Of a DNA stretch of 64,000 nt, positions 49,801-57,718 are shown one piece after another. Within the stretch, counting starts at the first letter, position 1. The number at the start of each line of letters is the position of its first letter. The notes beneath the pieces are model-generated. The model was given only the letters and a program-made list of their open reading frames with translations. It made no database searches and had not been told where the DNA came from. The stretch comes from Pseudomonas protegens CHA0 (GTDB lineage Bacteria; Pseudomonadota; Gammaproteobacteria; Pseudomonadales; Pseudomonadaceae). The translations under genes were made by a program, and so were the position numbers. The stretch covers positions 4,155,001 through 4,219,000 of the forward strand of contig NC_021237.1 in the NCBI RefSeq assembly GCF_000397205.1. Direction: 5' to 3'.

Positions 49801-52800
49801 AGAGTCATCAGGTTCTGGCTGACCAACTGCCCGTCCTGGTTGTCGATGCGGCTGGAACGCTTGAGCAGCAGCGGGCCGCTGGCGGCCAGCTTGCCCTGGG
49901 TGTTGACCAGGGCACCCAGAAGATCGAGGGTCACCGCGCCTTCACCGCGCAGGTTGCCACCCTGGTTGTTCAGGCTATTGCCGGTGAAGTTCAGGCCGCC
50001 CACGGCGCTGAGGCGGCCGCCCTGGTTGTCCAGGTCGCCGGCGCCGATGTCGAGGCTGGCGCTGCTTTCAATCAGCCCGCCCCGGGCGTTGTTCAAACCT
50101 CCACTGCCAAGGATCAGTTGCTGCTCGCCCTTGCTGGTGACGATGCCCTTGTCGCTGTTGTCCAGGCTCGCGGCCTTAAGGGTCAGCTGACCCTGGCTGG
50201 CCAGCCCGCCTTGCGCACTGTTGAGCAAGGCGCCGCTGAGGTCGATATTCAGATCCCCCAGCAGGCTCGACAAGGTACCTTGCTGGCGGTTGTCCAGGCT
50301 GCCGCCGCTAACCTTGAGCCCCTGCCAGCCGGATATCAGGCCCTGCTGGTTGCCCAGGTTCACGGCCTCGACCCCAAGCTGCTGGTGGCTGATCAGCTTG
50401 CCGCCACTGTTGTCCAGGCTGCGCCCGGCCAGGTTGAAGCCCTGGGTGCTGGAGATTTCCCCGGCCTGGTTCTGCAGGTCCCGCAGCCCGGCAATGCTCA
50501 GCACGCCCTGGGTGTTGATCAGGCCCTGGCGGTTGTCCAGGTCCGAGCCTTGGGCCCCCAGGTCGATGCCCACACGGGTGCCGCCGAGCAGGCGCCCACC
50601 CTGGTTGTCCAGGCCGTTGGCGCTGATCTGCAGCGGCCCGGCGGCCTGGATCAGGCCCTGGTTGTGCAACGGGCCAGTGACCCGCAGGTCCAGTTCGCTG
50701 TCGCTGAGCAGCGAGCCGCTGTGGTCCAGGCTAGCGGCATCGATCTGCAACGCGGCGGCGGCGATCTTGCCCTTGAGCGCGGTCAGCGCGCCCTCGATGC
50801 GCAAGGTCAGGGCCTGGTTGCTGAGCAACTGCCCGGCGCTGTTGTCCAGGCTGCGGGCGGCCAGTTCGAAAGCCTGCTGGCTGGAGATTTCTCCCTGACG
50901 GTTGTCCACCGCGCCGAGGTTGCTCAGCAGTAGCACACCGGGGGCATTGATCAGGCCGCCCTGGTTGTTCAGGGTGCCGTGGTTCAGGTCCAGGCTCAGG
51001 CGGCTCTTGCTGAACAGCTTGCCGCCCTGCTGCTGCAACCCGGTGACCGAGGCCGTCAGGGCCTTGGCGCTGCCGATGCTGCCCTGCTCGTTGTTGACCT
51101 GGGCAGCGTTCAGGCTCAGTTCATCACCGCTGTTGAGGTTGCCGCCCTGGCTGTTGTCCAGCGCTCCGGTAGTGAGTGACAGCCGGCCCTTGGCGCTGAT
51201 GATGCCCTGCTGCTGGTTGTCCAGCCGGGCACTGGCCAGGGTCAGGCCCGCGTCGCTCAACAACTTGCCGCCCTGGTTGCTCAGGGCCTGCCCGGCGCTG
51301 ACCTGCAAGGCACCACCACTGGACAGGCTGCCCCGGTCGTTGTTCAGGTTGCGGGCCTGGGTCGCCAGGCGGCCTTCGCTGCTGATCCGGCCTTTGCGGT
51401 TGTCGAGGTCTTCACCCAGTTCCAGGTCCAGGCGCTGGGCCCCCACCAGTTGCCCGCCCCGGTTGTCCAGGCCGATGCCGCTGAGGCTCAGGCCCTGGTC
51501 CGCGGAAATCAGGCCCAGGTTCTGGTTGAGCACCCGGGCCACCTTCAGGGTCAGGTCACCACTGGCCAGCAGGCGGCCCTGGTCACTGTTGTCCAGGCGC
51601 TCGCCGCTCAGGTCGATCTGCCGGCTCGACACTTCACCGCCGCGGTTATCCAGTCGCCCGACCTGCAGGTCCAGGGCGCGGGTGGCGCCCACCAGCCCCT
51701 CCTGGCGGTTGTCCAGGCTGGCGGCCTTGAGGGTCATCTGCCCTTCGGCCAGCAGTATTGCGCCCTGGTTGTCGGCGTGCCCGCTGACCTGCAGTTGGCT
51801 GTCGCCACGGCTGTGCAACTGACCGTCGCGGTTGTCCAGACTGGCGCTGCGGCTGTCGATGGCTGCAGCCGAGATCAGCCCCTTGACGTTGGCCAGGGCC
51901 TGCTCGATGCGCAGGGTCAGGGCCTGATTGCTCAGGAGCTTGCCGGCACCGTTGTCCAGTTCCCGGGCGTTGAGGCTGAAGGCCTTGGCCCCGGAGATTT
52001 CACCGCTGCGGTTGTCCACCCGGTCGAGGTTGCGCAACAACAACTGCCCCGGGGTGTGCAGGTTGCCGCCCTGGTTGTCCAGCAGGCCATGGTTCAGGTC
52101 CAAGGTCAGGTCGGCGTTGCTGAACAGCTCGCCGCCCTGCTGCTGCAGACCAGTGATGCTGGCATTGAGGGCCTGGTCGCTGCCGATCCGGCCCTGGTTG
52201 TTGGTCAGTTGGGCAGTGGTCAGGGTCAACTGCCCGGCACTGGTCAGGCTGCCGCCCTGGCTGTTGTCGAAAGCGCCGGTGCCCAGGCGGGCATCGGCCT
52301 TGGCGCTGATCACGCCCTTGTCGCTGTTGTTCAGGCTGGTGCTGTCCAGGGTCAGCCCCTGCTCGGCGACGATCGAGCCGCCCTGGTTGAGCAGCGCCCC
52401 GCGGCTGTCGAGGCTCAGGGCCCGGGCACCGGTCAGGCGTCCGCCGCGGTTGTCCAGGCTGCCAACCTTGAGGGTCAGCAGGTCTTCGCCGCTGATCAGG
52501 CCGCGCTGGTTGTCCAGGGCTGCGCTCAGGGTCAGCAGCAACGGCTTCTGGCTCACCAGCTGGCCGCCGCTGTTGTCCAGGCTGTCGCCACTCAGGGTCA
52601 GCCCTTGCTTGCTGAACAACAGCCCCTGGTTCTGGTTGATGACCCGGGCCACCTGGAGCAGCAGGCGCTGGTCCGCCAGGACCTTGCCGCCATCACTGTT
52701 GTTCAGCCCCTGGCCGTTGACCTGCACTTCCCCCTGGCCCGACAGTGCACCACCACGGTTATCCACCTCGACGACGTCCAGGGTCAGGGCCTTGAGGGAG

Positions 52801-54929
52801 GCCACCAGGCCCTGGTCCCGGTTATCCAGGGACTGGCCCTGCAGATGCAGAACGCCTTCGGCCACCAGCTCGCCGCCATGCTGGGCAAGGCTGTCCACCT
52901 GGGCATGGAGTTCGCCTTTGCTGGCGATGCGGCCAGCGTGGTTGAGCACCTCGCCGCTGTTCAGCGTCAGGGTTGAAGTGGCGCTGAGCAGGCCACCGCT
53001 GTTGTCCAGGCGGTTGCCTTCGACGGTGACGGCGGTCCGGCTTTCCAGGCGGCCCTTGTCGCGGTTATCCACGTCACGACTGTGCAGGCCCAGGGCCTGA
53101 TCGGCATGTATCACCCCACCGCGGTTGTCCGCACTCTCGCCGCGCACCACCAGGGTGTCGCTGCCGGAAATCCTGCCCTTGCGGTTGTCCAGTTGCCCGG
53201 CCTGTACTTCCATGGCCTGGTTAGCCTGAATCAAGCCCCTGTCCTGGTTGTCGAGACGCCCGGCGACCTGGACCTCCAGGCGCTTCTCGCTGCGCAGGTT
53301 ACCGGCCTTGCTGTTGTCCAGGGATGCGGCCTGCACCTTCAGCAAGCGCTCCGCCCCCAGGGCACCGCCACGGTTGTCGATGGCCCCGCTGGCGTTGATA
53401 TCCAGGGTTTCACCGGCCATCACCAGCCCGGCGACGTTGTCCAGCGCCGCCAGTTGCAGGCGAACCTGGCTCAGGCTGCTGAGCTCGCCGTGGCGATTGC
53501 CCAGGTGGCCGATCTCGGCCTTGAGTTGGCCGTCGCTGGTGATCAGGGCATTGTGGTTCAGCACCTGGGTGGCCTGCAGTTCCAGGCTGTCGCTGCTCAG
53601 GACCCGGCCCTGGTTCTGGTTGTCCAGAGTGCCGGCGCTGACCTTCACCTGATGCTGGCCACTAAGGGTACCGCCCCGGTTGTCCAGGGTCTGGGCCGTG
53701 TTCAGGGTCAGGTCGCGGCTGGCGATAATGCTCTTGCCGCGGTTGTCGAGATCCCGGGCGTTGAGGCTGATATCGCCGTTGGCGTTGCGAGAGTTATCGG
53801 CATTGACCCCGGCTTCGATGATGCCCTGGTTGCTCAGTTGGCCACCGCTGTCCAGCTGGATGCTGTCGCGGGCGGCGAGGGTTTTCTGGCTGCTCAGGTC
53901 GCCCCGGGTCTGTACCTTGAGTTCGCTGCCGGCGTAGACCGCGCCCTGGGCCTCCAGGCTGCCGGCCTTGATCGCCACCGCGCCCTTCTCGGCAGTGGCG
54001 TCGGCCATGCGCAACTGGCCGTTGGCATCCAGTTGGATATCACCGCCACTGGCGATCAGCTTGCCGTCGAGCTTCACCCCGACCCCGGCTTCAGTGCCCA
54101 CCAGCTTGATCGCCCCGGCGTACATGCCGCCGAGGGCTGATGAGTCGATGGCCAGTTGCGGTGCATCCACCGGGTTGGCGGTGCGGGCCGTGGCGTTCAA
54201 GGTCTTGGCGTCGACGTCGTTGGCCCCGGCGATCACCGCCAGGTGCCGGGCCTGGATCTCGGCGTTGATCTTGGCGCTGCGGGTGATGATTTCGAACTGG
54301 TCGATATTGCTCACGTTGAGGCCTGCACCCTCGATGGCGACGCTGCCCTGGTCCACTTGGTAACGCTGGAGCTGGCCGTTCTCGATCACCGGCTTGCCGG
54401 TGGTCAGGGTGGCTTTCGGGGTGTTGATGAAGCCGCAGCCGTTGCAGGTCACGCCGTAGGGGTTGGCGACAATGACATGGGCCGCTTGCCCGGCCACTTC
54501 GGTGTAGCCCTTGAGCTGGCTGGGGCTGCCGCCGTTGACCTCGTTGAGGATCACATTGGCCGCGCGGCCACCCAGGTTGGAGTTGCCGAGAATGATTCCA
54601 CCGAGCTGGGTTTCCTGGGTGCGGCCGGTGGCGTTGTTGAGGATCAGCCCCTGCTGGCCGACGTTGTAGTCGCTGAACTTGTTGTGCGACAGGCCGCTGC
54701 CATTGGGCGTGGCAATGTTGACGATGGGCACGCCATTGCCGGCCTGTCCCAGTGTTGTACCGCTGCCGTTGACCACGATGCCGTCGGCCATCGCCACCAG
54801 CGGCTGCCAGAACATCATGTTGGCCAGGACGAACGCCAGGCTGCGCTTGGACAAGCCGCAGAACGAATCACGGGATTGCAGGACAGCAGAGGGTTGCTGG
54901 GCCAGGAAGGTGAAGTGGCGAACGTCCAT
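43830..54929 (-). CDS. Filamentous hemagglutinin / CdiA-like exoprotein
   Basis: This 3699-residue secreted protein is of the two-partner secretion (TpsA) type. An extended signal peptide (about 1-50) ends near QPLVAMADG. The TPS domain (about 50-175) has ILNEVNGGSPSQLKGYTEVA, then ANPYGVTCNGCGFINTPKAT. Roughly 1900 residues of FHA-type repeats follow, with LDNRGG units every 20-23 residues. A pretoxin part and a second FHA repeat set (about 2650-3090) precede a DUF637 domain (about 3100-3290). A pre-CT-like segment near 3410 reads AANGTQYNYLTH, at the position of a VENN motif. The last about 280 residues have no recognisable family and lower GC (about 50 %), as expected of an exchanged CdiA-CT toxin. 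No TpsB transporter gene is in the window. It probably mediates adhesion and/or contact-dependent inhibition. Confidence 0.92.
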   Translation of the reverse strand: MDVRHFTFLAQQPSAVLQSRDSFCGLSKRSLAFVLANMMFWQPLVAMADGIVVNGSGTTLGQAGNGVPIVNIATPNGSGLSHNKFSDYNVGQQGLILNNATGRTQETQLGGIILGNSNLGGRAANVILNEVNGGSPSQLKGYTEVAGQAAHVIVANPYGVTCNGCGFINTPKATLTTGKPVIENGQLQRYQVDQGSVAIEGAGLNVSNIDQFEIITRSAKINAEIQARHLAVIAGANDVDAKTLNATARTANPVDAPQLAIDSSALGGMYAGAIKLVGTEAGVGVKLDGKLIASGGDIQLDANGQLRMADATAEKGAVAIKAGSLEAQGAVYAGSELKVQTRGDLSSQKTLAARDSIQLDSGGQLSNQGIIEAGVNADNSRNANGDISLNARDLDNRGKSIIASRDLTLNTAQTLDNRGGTLSGQHQVKVSAGTLDNQNQGRVLSSDSLELQATQVLNHNALITSDGQLKAEIGHLGNRHGELSSLSQVRLQLAALDNVAGLVMAGETLDINASGAIDNRGGALGAERLLKVQAASLDNSKAGNLRSEKRLEVQVAGRLDNQDRGLIQANQAMEVQAGQLDNRKGRISGSDTLVVRGESADNRGGVIHADQALGLHSRDVDNRDKGRLESRTAVTVEGNRLDNSGGLLSATSTLTLNSGEVLNHAGRIASKGELHAQVDSLAQHGGELVAEGVLHLQGQSLDNRDQGLVASLKALTLDVVEVDNRGGALSGQGEVQVNGQGLNNSDGGKVLADQRLLLQVARVINQNQGLLFSKQGLTLSGDSLDNSGGQLVSQKPLLLTLSAALDNQRGLISGEDLLTLKVGSLDNRGGRLTGARALSLDSRGALLNQGGSIVAEQGLTLDSTSLNNSDKGVISAKADARLGTGAFDNSQGGSLTSAGQLTLTTAQLTNNQGRIGSDQALNASITGLQQQGGELFSNADLTLDLNHGLLDNQGGNLHTPGQLLLRNLDRVDNRSGEISGAKAFSLNARELDNGAGKLLSNQALTLRIEQALANVKGLISAAAIDSRSASLDNRDGQLHSRGDSQLQVSGHADNQGAILLAEGQMTLKAASLDNRQEGLVGATRALDLQVGRLDNRGGEVSSRQIDLSGERLDNSDQGRLLASGDLTLKVARVLNQNLGLISADQGLSLSGIGLDNRGGQLVGAQRLDLELGEDLDNRKGRISSEGRLATQARNLNNDRGSLSSGGALQVSAGQALSNQGGKLLSDAGLTLASARLDNQQQGIISAKGRLSLTTGALDNSQGGNLNSGDELSLNAAQVNNEQGSIGSAKALTASVTGLQQQGGKLFSKSRLSLDLNHGTLNNQGGLINAPGVLLLSNLGAVDNRQGEISSQQAFELAARSLDNSAGQLLSNQALTLRIEGALTALKGKIAAAALQIDAASLDHSGSLLSDSELDLRVTGPLHNQGLIQAAGPLQISANGLDNQGGRLLGGTRVGIDLGAQGSDLDNRQGLINTQGVLSIAGLRDLQNQAGEISSTQGFNLAGRSLDNSGGKLISHQQLGVEAVNLGNQQGLISGWQGLKVSGGSLDNRQQGTLSSLLGDLNIDLSGALLNSAQGGLASQGQLTLKAASLDNSDKGIVTSKGEQQLILGSGGLNNARGGLIESSASLDIGAGDLDNQGGRLSAVGGLNFTGNSLNNQGGNLRGEGAVTLDLLGALVNTQGKLAASGPLLLKRSSRIDNQDGQLVSQNLMTLFSNSLDNSNRGTLAANGALQVNVSGEVRNQNDGLIYSRDAGLSLSAGSLNNAKGAIQSAKAQTLAATGGIDNQGGKLIAEDGDLDIQGASLDNRAGVLSSLKGLFQARISGVLNNHGGQAEAQRLDLQALAGFDNGAGRMAAKGGDLLLNAGSAGVDNSHGGLYASGRVKASGNQLDNSTGQINGQHIDLDFNGSLVNQGGLIESRESLALRGASLDNQGGKLRALAPGGKTDLQIGGLFDNRNGLLESANTDLTLAASGFLNQGGSLLHLGEGNFDIATGNVINAGGSLVTRGGLTLTADSWTNSSVIQAGRLNLDVNHFSQTAAGQLLASQHLQARGGNWNNDGLLASDGSLDLQIGGTYSGNGRVSSLGTLGFGAAQLNLGAAGSIAGGGGTQVTVAGQLNNAGRLTSNAGLSVNAGGVLNTGTLGAAQDLNLTTPTLVNDHGFVFSGQNAGFNVNTLTNSYGEFYSLGGLTVAGMAAGTSAQNLRNISGNIQSGGDINIAALDLVNDREKYEASQQITDGRMTIRCVQHCGGGASWVRGPVFIYRTVEGVVTSDSPQSTLNAGGNLTVNSTSFLNRYSTVSAGNDLSITSGTITNQASLVASGSSGYEVGAGVKINRGLFFQLARDVQAYDRAHPQGSAFNQEDFAALVAKFNPGIFYGIDRPVETSTQSTSAAPAIIQAGGKARLTAANDISNISVVKNAIAVGGSTRDTAVGASSKPLMVVLHSQLPPDLAQQQVNPLSLPNFSLPSGQNGLFRLSGQGGAAQPSAPAQSWSMGGASLELSTRQAGPEPVQPRELSNRPLPQVALGARDLNLVDHQATGIDGRAATVQVNAVAGDSPGGVLLPTGSAGNQSVNRVQGLPDSSVRSNPHKYLIETNPLLTDLKQFMGSDYLLSKLGYDPDQSAKRLGDGFYEQRLIQQAVTARTGQRFLDGQNSDEGMFKYLMNNAIASKDSLNLAVGVTLTSQQVAALTHDIVWLEEQEVNGEKVLVPVLYLANANNRLAPNGALVQGRDVTLIAGKDLVNSGTLRASENLSATAGTDLINGGLIEAGNRLNLLAGDNVINQSGGIIAGRDVTVRALAGDVINERSITTFQSNPGSTTQRLDYADNAGRIEARNDLNVGAGRDINNIGGVLSSGGDTTLIAARDVNLVSAQEHDKLTRDRYLNESITQHGSSVSVGRDLAVSAGRDLTAVASQIEAKRNIAMDAAGDLTLASAADEQHSYSKTKKVTRQEDHVSQIGTSLTAGADVVLSAGKDLSLISSRISAGNEAYLVAGDNLELLAAQDSDYSLYDMKKKGSWGRKKTRRDEVTQVTNIGSEITTGGDLTLKSGGDQKYQVAKLESAKDLTLDSGGAITFEGVKDLHDESHTKSNNNAFWNSSKGRGNTDETLRQSSLVAGGSLTIKAVEGLKIDIKHIDQKSVSQAIDAMVQADPQLAWLKQAEARGDVDWRQVKEIHESFKYNNSGLGPAAQLIIAIALAAVMGPMMAGMNTMLQAVAVNVATKATVSTIDNRGNLGKVLKDVTSKESIKGYTVAAATAGVAQGLNYNPSAMGLDAKSLQTVAVKVTADALIKTAVYGGSFKDNLASAAAGTAASIGGAYGAGKIGDLGLTEGGLAKIALHAGLGGLLSEAMGGDFRTGAIAGGANELLVGVLGDKLLPDNLIPGSPEYIQAQANLMALSQIVGVLGASASGGDMSIASAVAANGTQYNYLTHQAFDEVGNCLSGRTCSTDEQKKAAVAKAEKLSEWLDSEMRSLCDKAPTSDSCRAAVNASIKYVAMKDAWNIMNKDVTRSSKNTFDYLYNTEGAAGRLVTYLNTIDNRANFFGASHVYEQNMGIGAKWFGGAEEVSRAGWTGLGADDNLSYITFGVGRLMAPVYDWRKAAGDALITGGFENFKNLYNKATSDPVAWDIKQLKGEQTILQPIHEQYMGDRSAFTWLSGLVTDTSIMPEIMIGDRKGMDGGVDILDYKSRVEFGCKLLGYSKSQGCAP
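48750..54400 (-). repeat. Degenerate FHA repeat tract
   Basis: The coding strand repeats units of about 60-70 bases encoding LDNRGG or LDNSGG followed by a short polar/hydrophobic stretch, several dozen times. Larger blocks also recur: LFSNADLTLDLNHGLLDNQG (near 52110) is matched by LFSKSRLSLDLNHGTLNNQG (near 50980). These point to internal duplications of about 380 residues. Confidence 0.85.
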
Positions 54930-55284
54930 GTCAGTCTCTTAGCAATGCAGGAGCACAAGCCCCTGGAGCCTTCATCCTGAAGGCCCATGGCGAGGAAAAA
55001 TTGATTTCGGCAAGCAGGGTCGAACTGGCAGCCCCTCGATGCCTGACAGGCAAAACGGAACCAGAAAGAAGCAGAGTGCGAGCAGAAATGATATCAATTC
55101 AATATCAAAATACTAAATAGCCACTATTCTGGCGTCAATCTTTCATTCGCCTCGCTGTCGTTTCCCTGGGCTTTATCCAGGCATTTTCAGCCTGATGAAT
55201 AATCCTCATTCCCACTATCCATTGGCTGGATAATTACCCGCCGGCTACGCTGCTGCCCATAAAAACAACAACGGGAATCGGGCC
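54930..55284. promoter_or_regulatory. 355-base intergenic region with LysR-type operator copy
   Basis: The left part should carry the hemagglutinin promoter: an AT-rich stretch at 55081-55135 (GATATCAATTCAATATC, AATACTAAATAG) stands out. At 55213-55235, CACTATCCA-TTGGC-TGGATAATT matches the LysR operator at 43285 with a perfect right arm, two mismatches in the left arm and the same 5-base spacer. It lies 50 bases before the hydroxylase start. No gene was found. Confidence 0.65.
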
Positions 55285-56460
55285 GTGCGAGAAACCACCC
55301 AGCACTTTCGTCAGCAATACCGAGCGGCAGTCAGTCCGCGCTACAACCCCTGGCTGCATGGCGGCTTTGTCCTGGCCTATGGCCTGCTGTGCATCGGCCT
55401 GCTATGCAGCACCCTGAGCCAGGTGCAGCCCCTGGAATGGCTGGCGGTGCCGCTGGCGCTGCTGTTCTTCAACCTGTGCATCTACGTGGTGCACCGCTGG
55501 CTGGGGCATCACAAGCAGCGCTTCGCGCGGATGTTCTATGCCCGCCATACCGGCGACCACCACAGCTTCTTCGCCCCCGGGCTGATGGCTTATGAAGGCT
55601 ACCGGGACTGGCGGGTGATTCTGTTTCCGGCCTGGCTGATCGTGGTGCACAGCCTGCTCTTCGCCCTGCCCCTGTGGGCGCTGCTGCGCCTGTGGAATGG
55701 CAACGTGGCGGCGCTGTTCGCCAGTTGCACCCTGCTCGGCTACCTGGCCTACGAGGTGTTCCATGCCTGCGAGCACCTGCCCGCCAATCACCCCCTGGCG
55801 CGCCTGCCCTGGGTGCGGCAGATGCGCCGCCTGCACGAACTGCATCACCGCCGCGAGCTGATGCAGGAGCGCAACTTCAATATTGTCCTGCCGCTGATGG
55901 ACTGGCTGTTCGGTACCCTGCACTGGCAACCGCAAGAGCCGCCCGCCGTCACTTCCACCCCTGACGAGGCCACGCCCATGACCCGCATGCAGCACCAGGT
56001 CGACATCCCCCGCAGCGCCGCCAGCACCCTGGCCTATGCCGCCAGCTCGCGGCTCTGGCCACAGTGGCACCCCTCCTCGCTTAAGGTCGAGGGCGCCGAA
56101 GGCCCGCTGTTCGCCGGGCAAGGCTTCGAGGAAGACATCCATGCCGGCGGGCGCAGCGGCCACCTGAGCTGGACGGTCGAGGAGTACCTGCCCGGGCACC
56201 GCTGGCGTGCCAGCGCCCGGGGCGATCACGGCCTGCACCTGCAGGTGACCTACGAATGCCAGCCCCTGGGGGCGCAGCACACGCGCTTCGTGCGGACCCT
56301 GGAGTACGGCTTTGACAACCTGCTGATGCGCCTGGGCAATCAGCTGTTATTCAAGCGACGGATAGAACGGGAATCCGCCGCCTCATTGCTGGCATTGTGC
56401 GAGATGGCCCAGCAAGCTATCCCGCTGCCCGCCACCGAGGCCCCCGGCCGCCCGTCCTGA
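55285..56460 (+). CDS. Fatty acid hydroxylase/sterol desaturase domain fused to SRPBCC domain
   Basis: This 391-residue protein has an N-terminal integral-membrane di-iron domain with histidine clusters HRWLGHHKQRF (residues near 71), HTGDHHSFF (near 91) and HELHHRR (near 190). A second domain (about 230-385) looks like a polyketide cyclase/SRPBCC lipid-binding fold (VDIPRSAASTLAYAASSRLW, WRASARGDHGLHLQVTYEC). The fusion suggests hydroxylation of a hydrophobic substrate held by the second domain. It starts at GTG after CGGGAATCGGG. It is probably cotranscribed with the SMP-30-like gene 24 bases downstream and controlled by the LysR at 42357. Confidence 0.82.
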   Translation: MRETTQHFRQQYRAAVSPRYNPWLHGGFVLAYGLLCIGLLCSTLSQVQPLEWLAVPLALLFFNLCIYVVHRWLGHHKQRFARMFYARHTGDHHSFFAPGLMAYEGYRDWRVILFPAWLIVVHSLLFALPLWALLRLWNGNVAALFASCTLLGYLAYEVFHACEHLPANHPLARLPWVRQMRRLHELHHRRELMQERNFNIVLPLMDWLFGTLHWQPQEPPAVTSTPDEATPMTRMQHQVDIPRSAASTLAYAASSRLWPQWHPSSLKVEGAEGPLFAGQGFEEDIHAGGRSGHLSWTVEEYLPGHRWRASARGDHGLHLQVTYECQPLGAQHTRFVRTLEYGFDNLLMRLGNQLLFKRRIERESAASLLALCEMAQQAIPLPATEAPGRPS

Positions 56461-56484
56461 GGCCGCCCCGACAGGAGTCATTGC

Positions 56485-57588
56485 ATGAATCAGATTGCCC
56501 CCCGCCGCTTCAGCGGCCTGCGGATTGTCCTGCTGGTGCTGCTGGCCGTCCTGGCCTTCCTGCTGCTGATGCCGACCAGGGTCCAGCCGGTGGCCTGGAA
56601 CCCGGCGCCGGCGCCGTCCCTGAGCCAGGGGCCGTTTGCCGAGAACCAGAAGCTCAAGGCCGTGCAGCCGGTGGGCGCCCGGGACATCGACGGCCCCGAA
56701 GCCCTGCTGCTGGAACACGAACAACTGCTCAGCGGCCTGCATGACGGCCGGGTGATCCAGAGCAGCCTCGACGGCAGTGCGCTCAAAGTGCTGGTCAATA
56801 CCGGCGGCCGGCCCCTGGGCCTGGCCCGGCACCCGGACGGGCGCCTGATCATCGCCGATGCCATCAAGGGCCTGCTGGCCCTGGACAGCCAGGGCCAGTT
56901 GCAGACCCTGAGCACCGAGGCCAAGGGCCTGAAGTTCGGCTTTACCGACGATGTGGCGGTCGATGCCGCGGGGCGCTACGCCTACTTCAGCGACGCCACC
57001 AGCCGCTGGGGCTATGGCCATGACGGCGAAGCGGTGATCGAGCACGGCGCCGATGGCCGCCTGCTGCGCTACGACTTCCAGAGCGGCACCACCGAGGTGC
57101 TGCTGGACCGCCTGGAGTTCGCCAACGGCATTGCCCTGGGGCCGGACGAGGCCTATGTGCTGGTCAATGAAACCGGCGCCTACCGCATCAGCCGCTACTG
57201 GCTCAAGGGTGACAAGGCCGGCAGCCACGACCTGTTCATCGACAACCTGCCGGGGCTGCCGGACAACCTGAGCTTCAATGGCGCCGGGCGTTTCTGGGTG
57301 GCCCTGTACGCACCGCGCAACCCGTTGCTCGATGCCACCGCGCCCTACCCCTTCGTGCGCAAGATGCTGGTGCGGGCGATGACGGTATTGCCCAAGCCGG
57401 TGGAGAAACGCGGCTTCGTGCTGGGCCTGGATACCCAGGGCCAGGTGATCGCCAACCTGCAGGATGGCAGCAGCGGCAACTACTCGCCGATCACCACGGT
57501 GCGCGAATATGGCGATGCCTTGTACCTGGGGTCGCTGACGGCCAGGCACATGGCCCGGTTGTCGTTGAAGGAGGCGCTGGCGCCTTGA
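56485..57588 (+). CDS. SMP-30/strictosidine synthase-like beta-propeller protein
   Basis: This 367-residue protein has an N-terminal membrane anchor (LRIVLLVLLAVLAFLLLMPT). A six-bladed propeller follows, with LARHPDGRLIIADAIKGLLA, YAYFSDATSRWGYG and FANGIALGPDEAYVLVNETG, close to the strictosidine synthase-like / APMAP group of the SMP-30/gluconolactonase clan. It probably acts as an esterase/lactonase outside the membrane. It follows the hydroxylase-SRPBCC gene by 24 bases, with a GACAGGAG site, so the pair likely modifies the same compound. Confidence 0.85.
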   Translation: MNQIAPRRFSGLRIVLLVLLAVLAFLLLMPTRVQPVAWNPAPAPSLSQGPFAENQKLKAVQPVGARDIDGPEALLLEHEQLLSGLHDGRVIQSSLDGSALKVLVNTGGRPLGLARHPDGRLIIADAIKGLLALDSQGQLQTLSTEAKGLKFGFTDDVAVDAAGRYAYFSDATSRWGYGHDGEAVIEHGADGRLLRYDFQSGTTEVLLDRLEFANGIALGPDEAYVLVNETGAYRISRYWLKGDKAGSHDLFIDNLPGLPDNLSFNGAGRFWVALYAPRNPLLDATAPYPFVRKMLVRAMTVLPKPVEKRGFVLGLDTQGQVIANLQDGSSGNYSPITTVREYGDALYLGSLTARHMARLSLKEALAP

Positions 57589-57620
57589 GGCTGGGGGCGT
57601 TGCAGCTTGGGGTGGGGACA

Positions 57621-57679
57621 GCCCAGCGGGCGTCTGGGCGGCTATGCCGCCCAGCGGGAGCAAGCTCCCTCGCCACAAC
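57621..57679. repeat. Second-type REP element after the SMP-30-like gene
   Basis: GCCCAGCGGGCGTCTGGGCG, GGCTATGCCGCCCAG and GCGGGAGCAAGCTCCCTCGC form two adjacent palindromes. On the minus strand this is the GCGAGGGAGCTTGCTCCCGC family, different from the GTAGGAGCCGGCTTGCCGGC family elsewhere in the window. Confidence 0.75.
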
Positions 57680-57718
57680 AAGCGCCTTGCTACTGCGAGC
57701 GTCTTTGTTACAGGGGGG

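Noticed and set aside
48750-54400. Regular repeats suggestive of a CRISPR array
   Set aside because: The repeats are degenerate and in frame, encode LDNRGG units, and have no constant repeat/unique spacer structure or cas genes.
44025-54980. Series of long plus-strand frames opposite the hemagglutinin gene
   Set aside because: They reflect the repetitive, GC-rich coding strand of the giant gene. Their translations are low-complexity, rich in Val, Gln and Ala, with no signal or domain.
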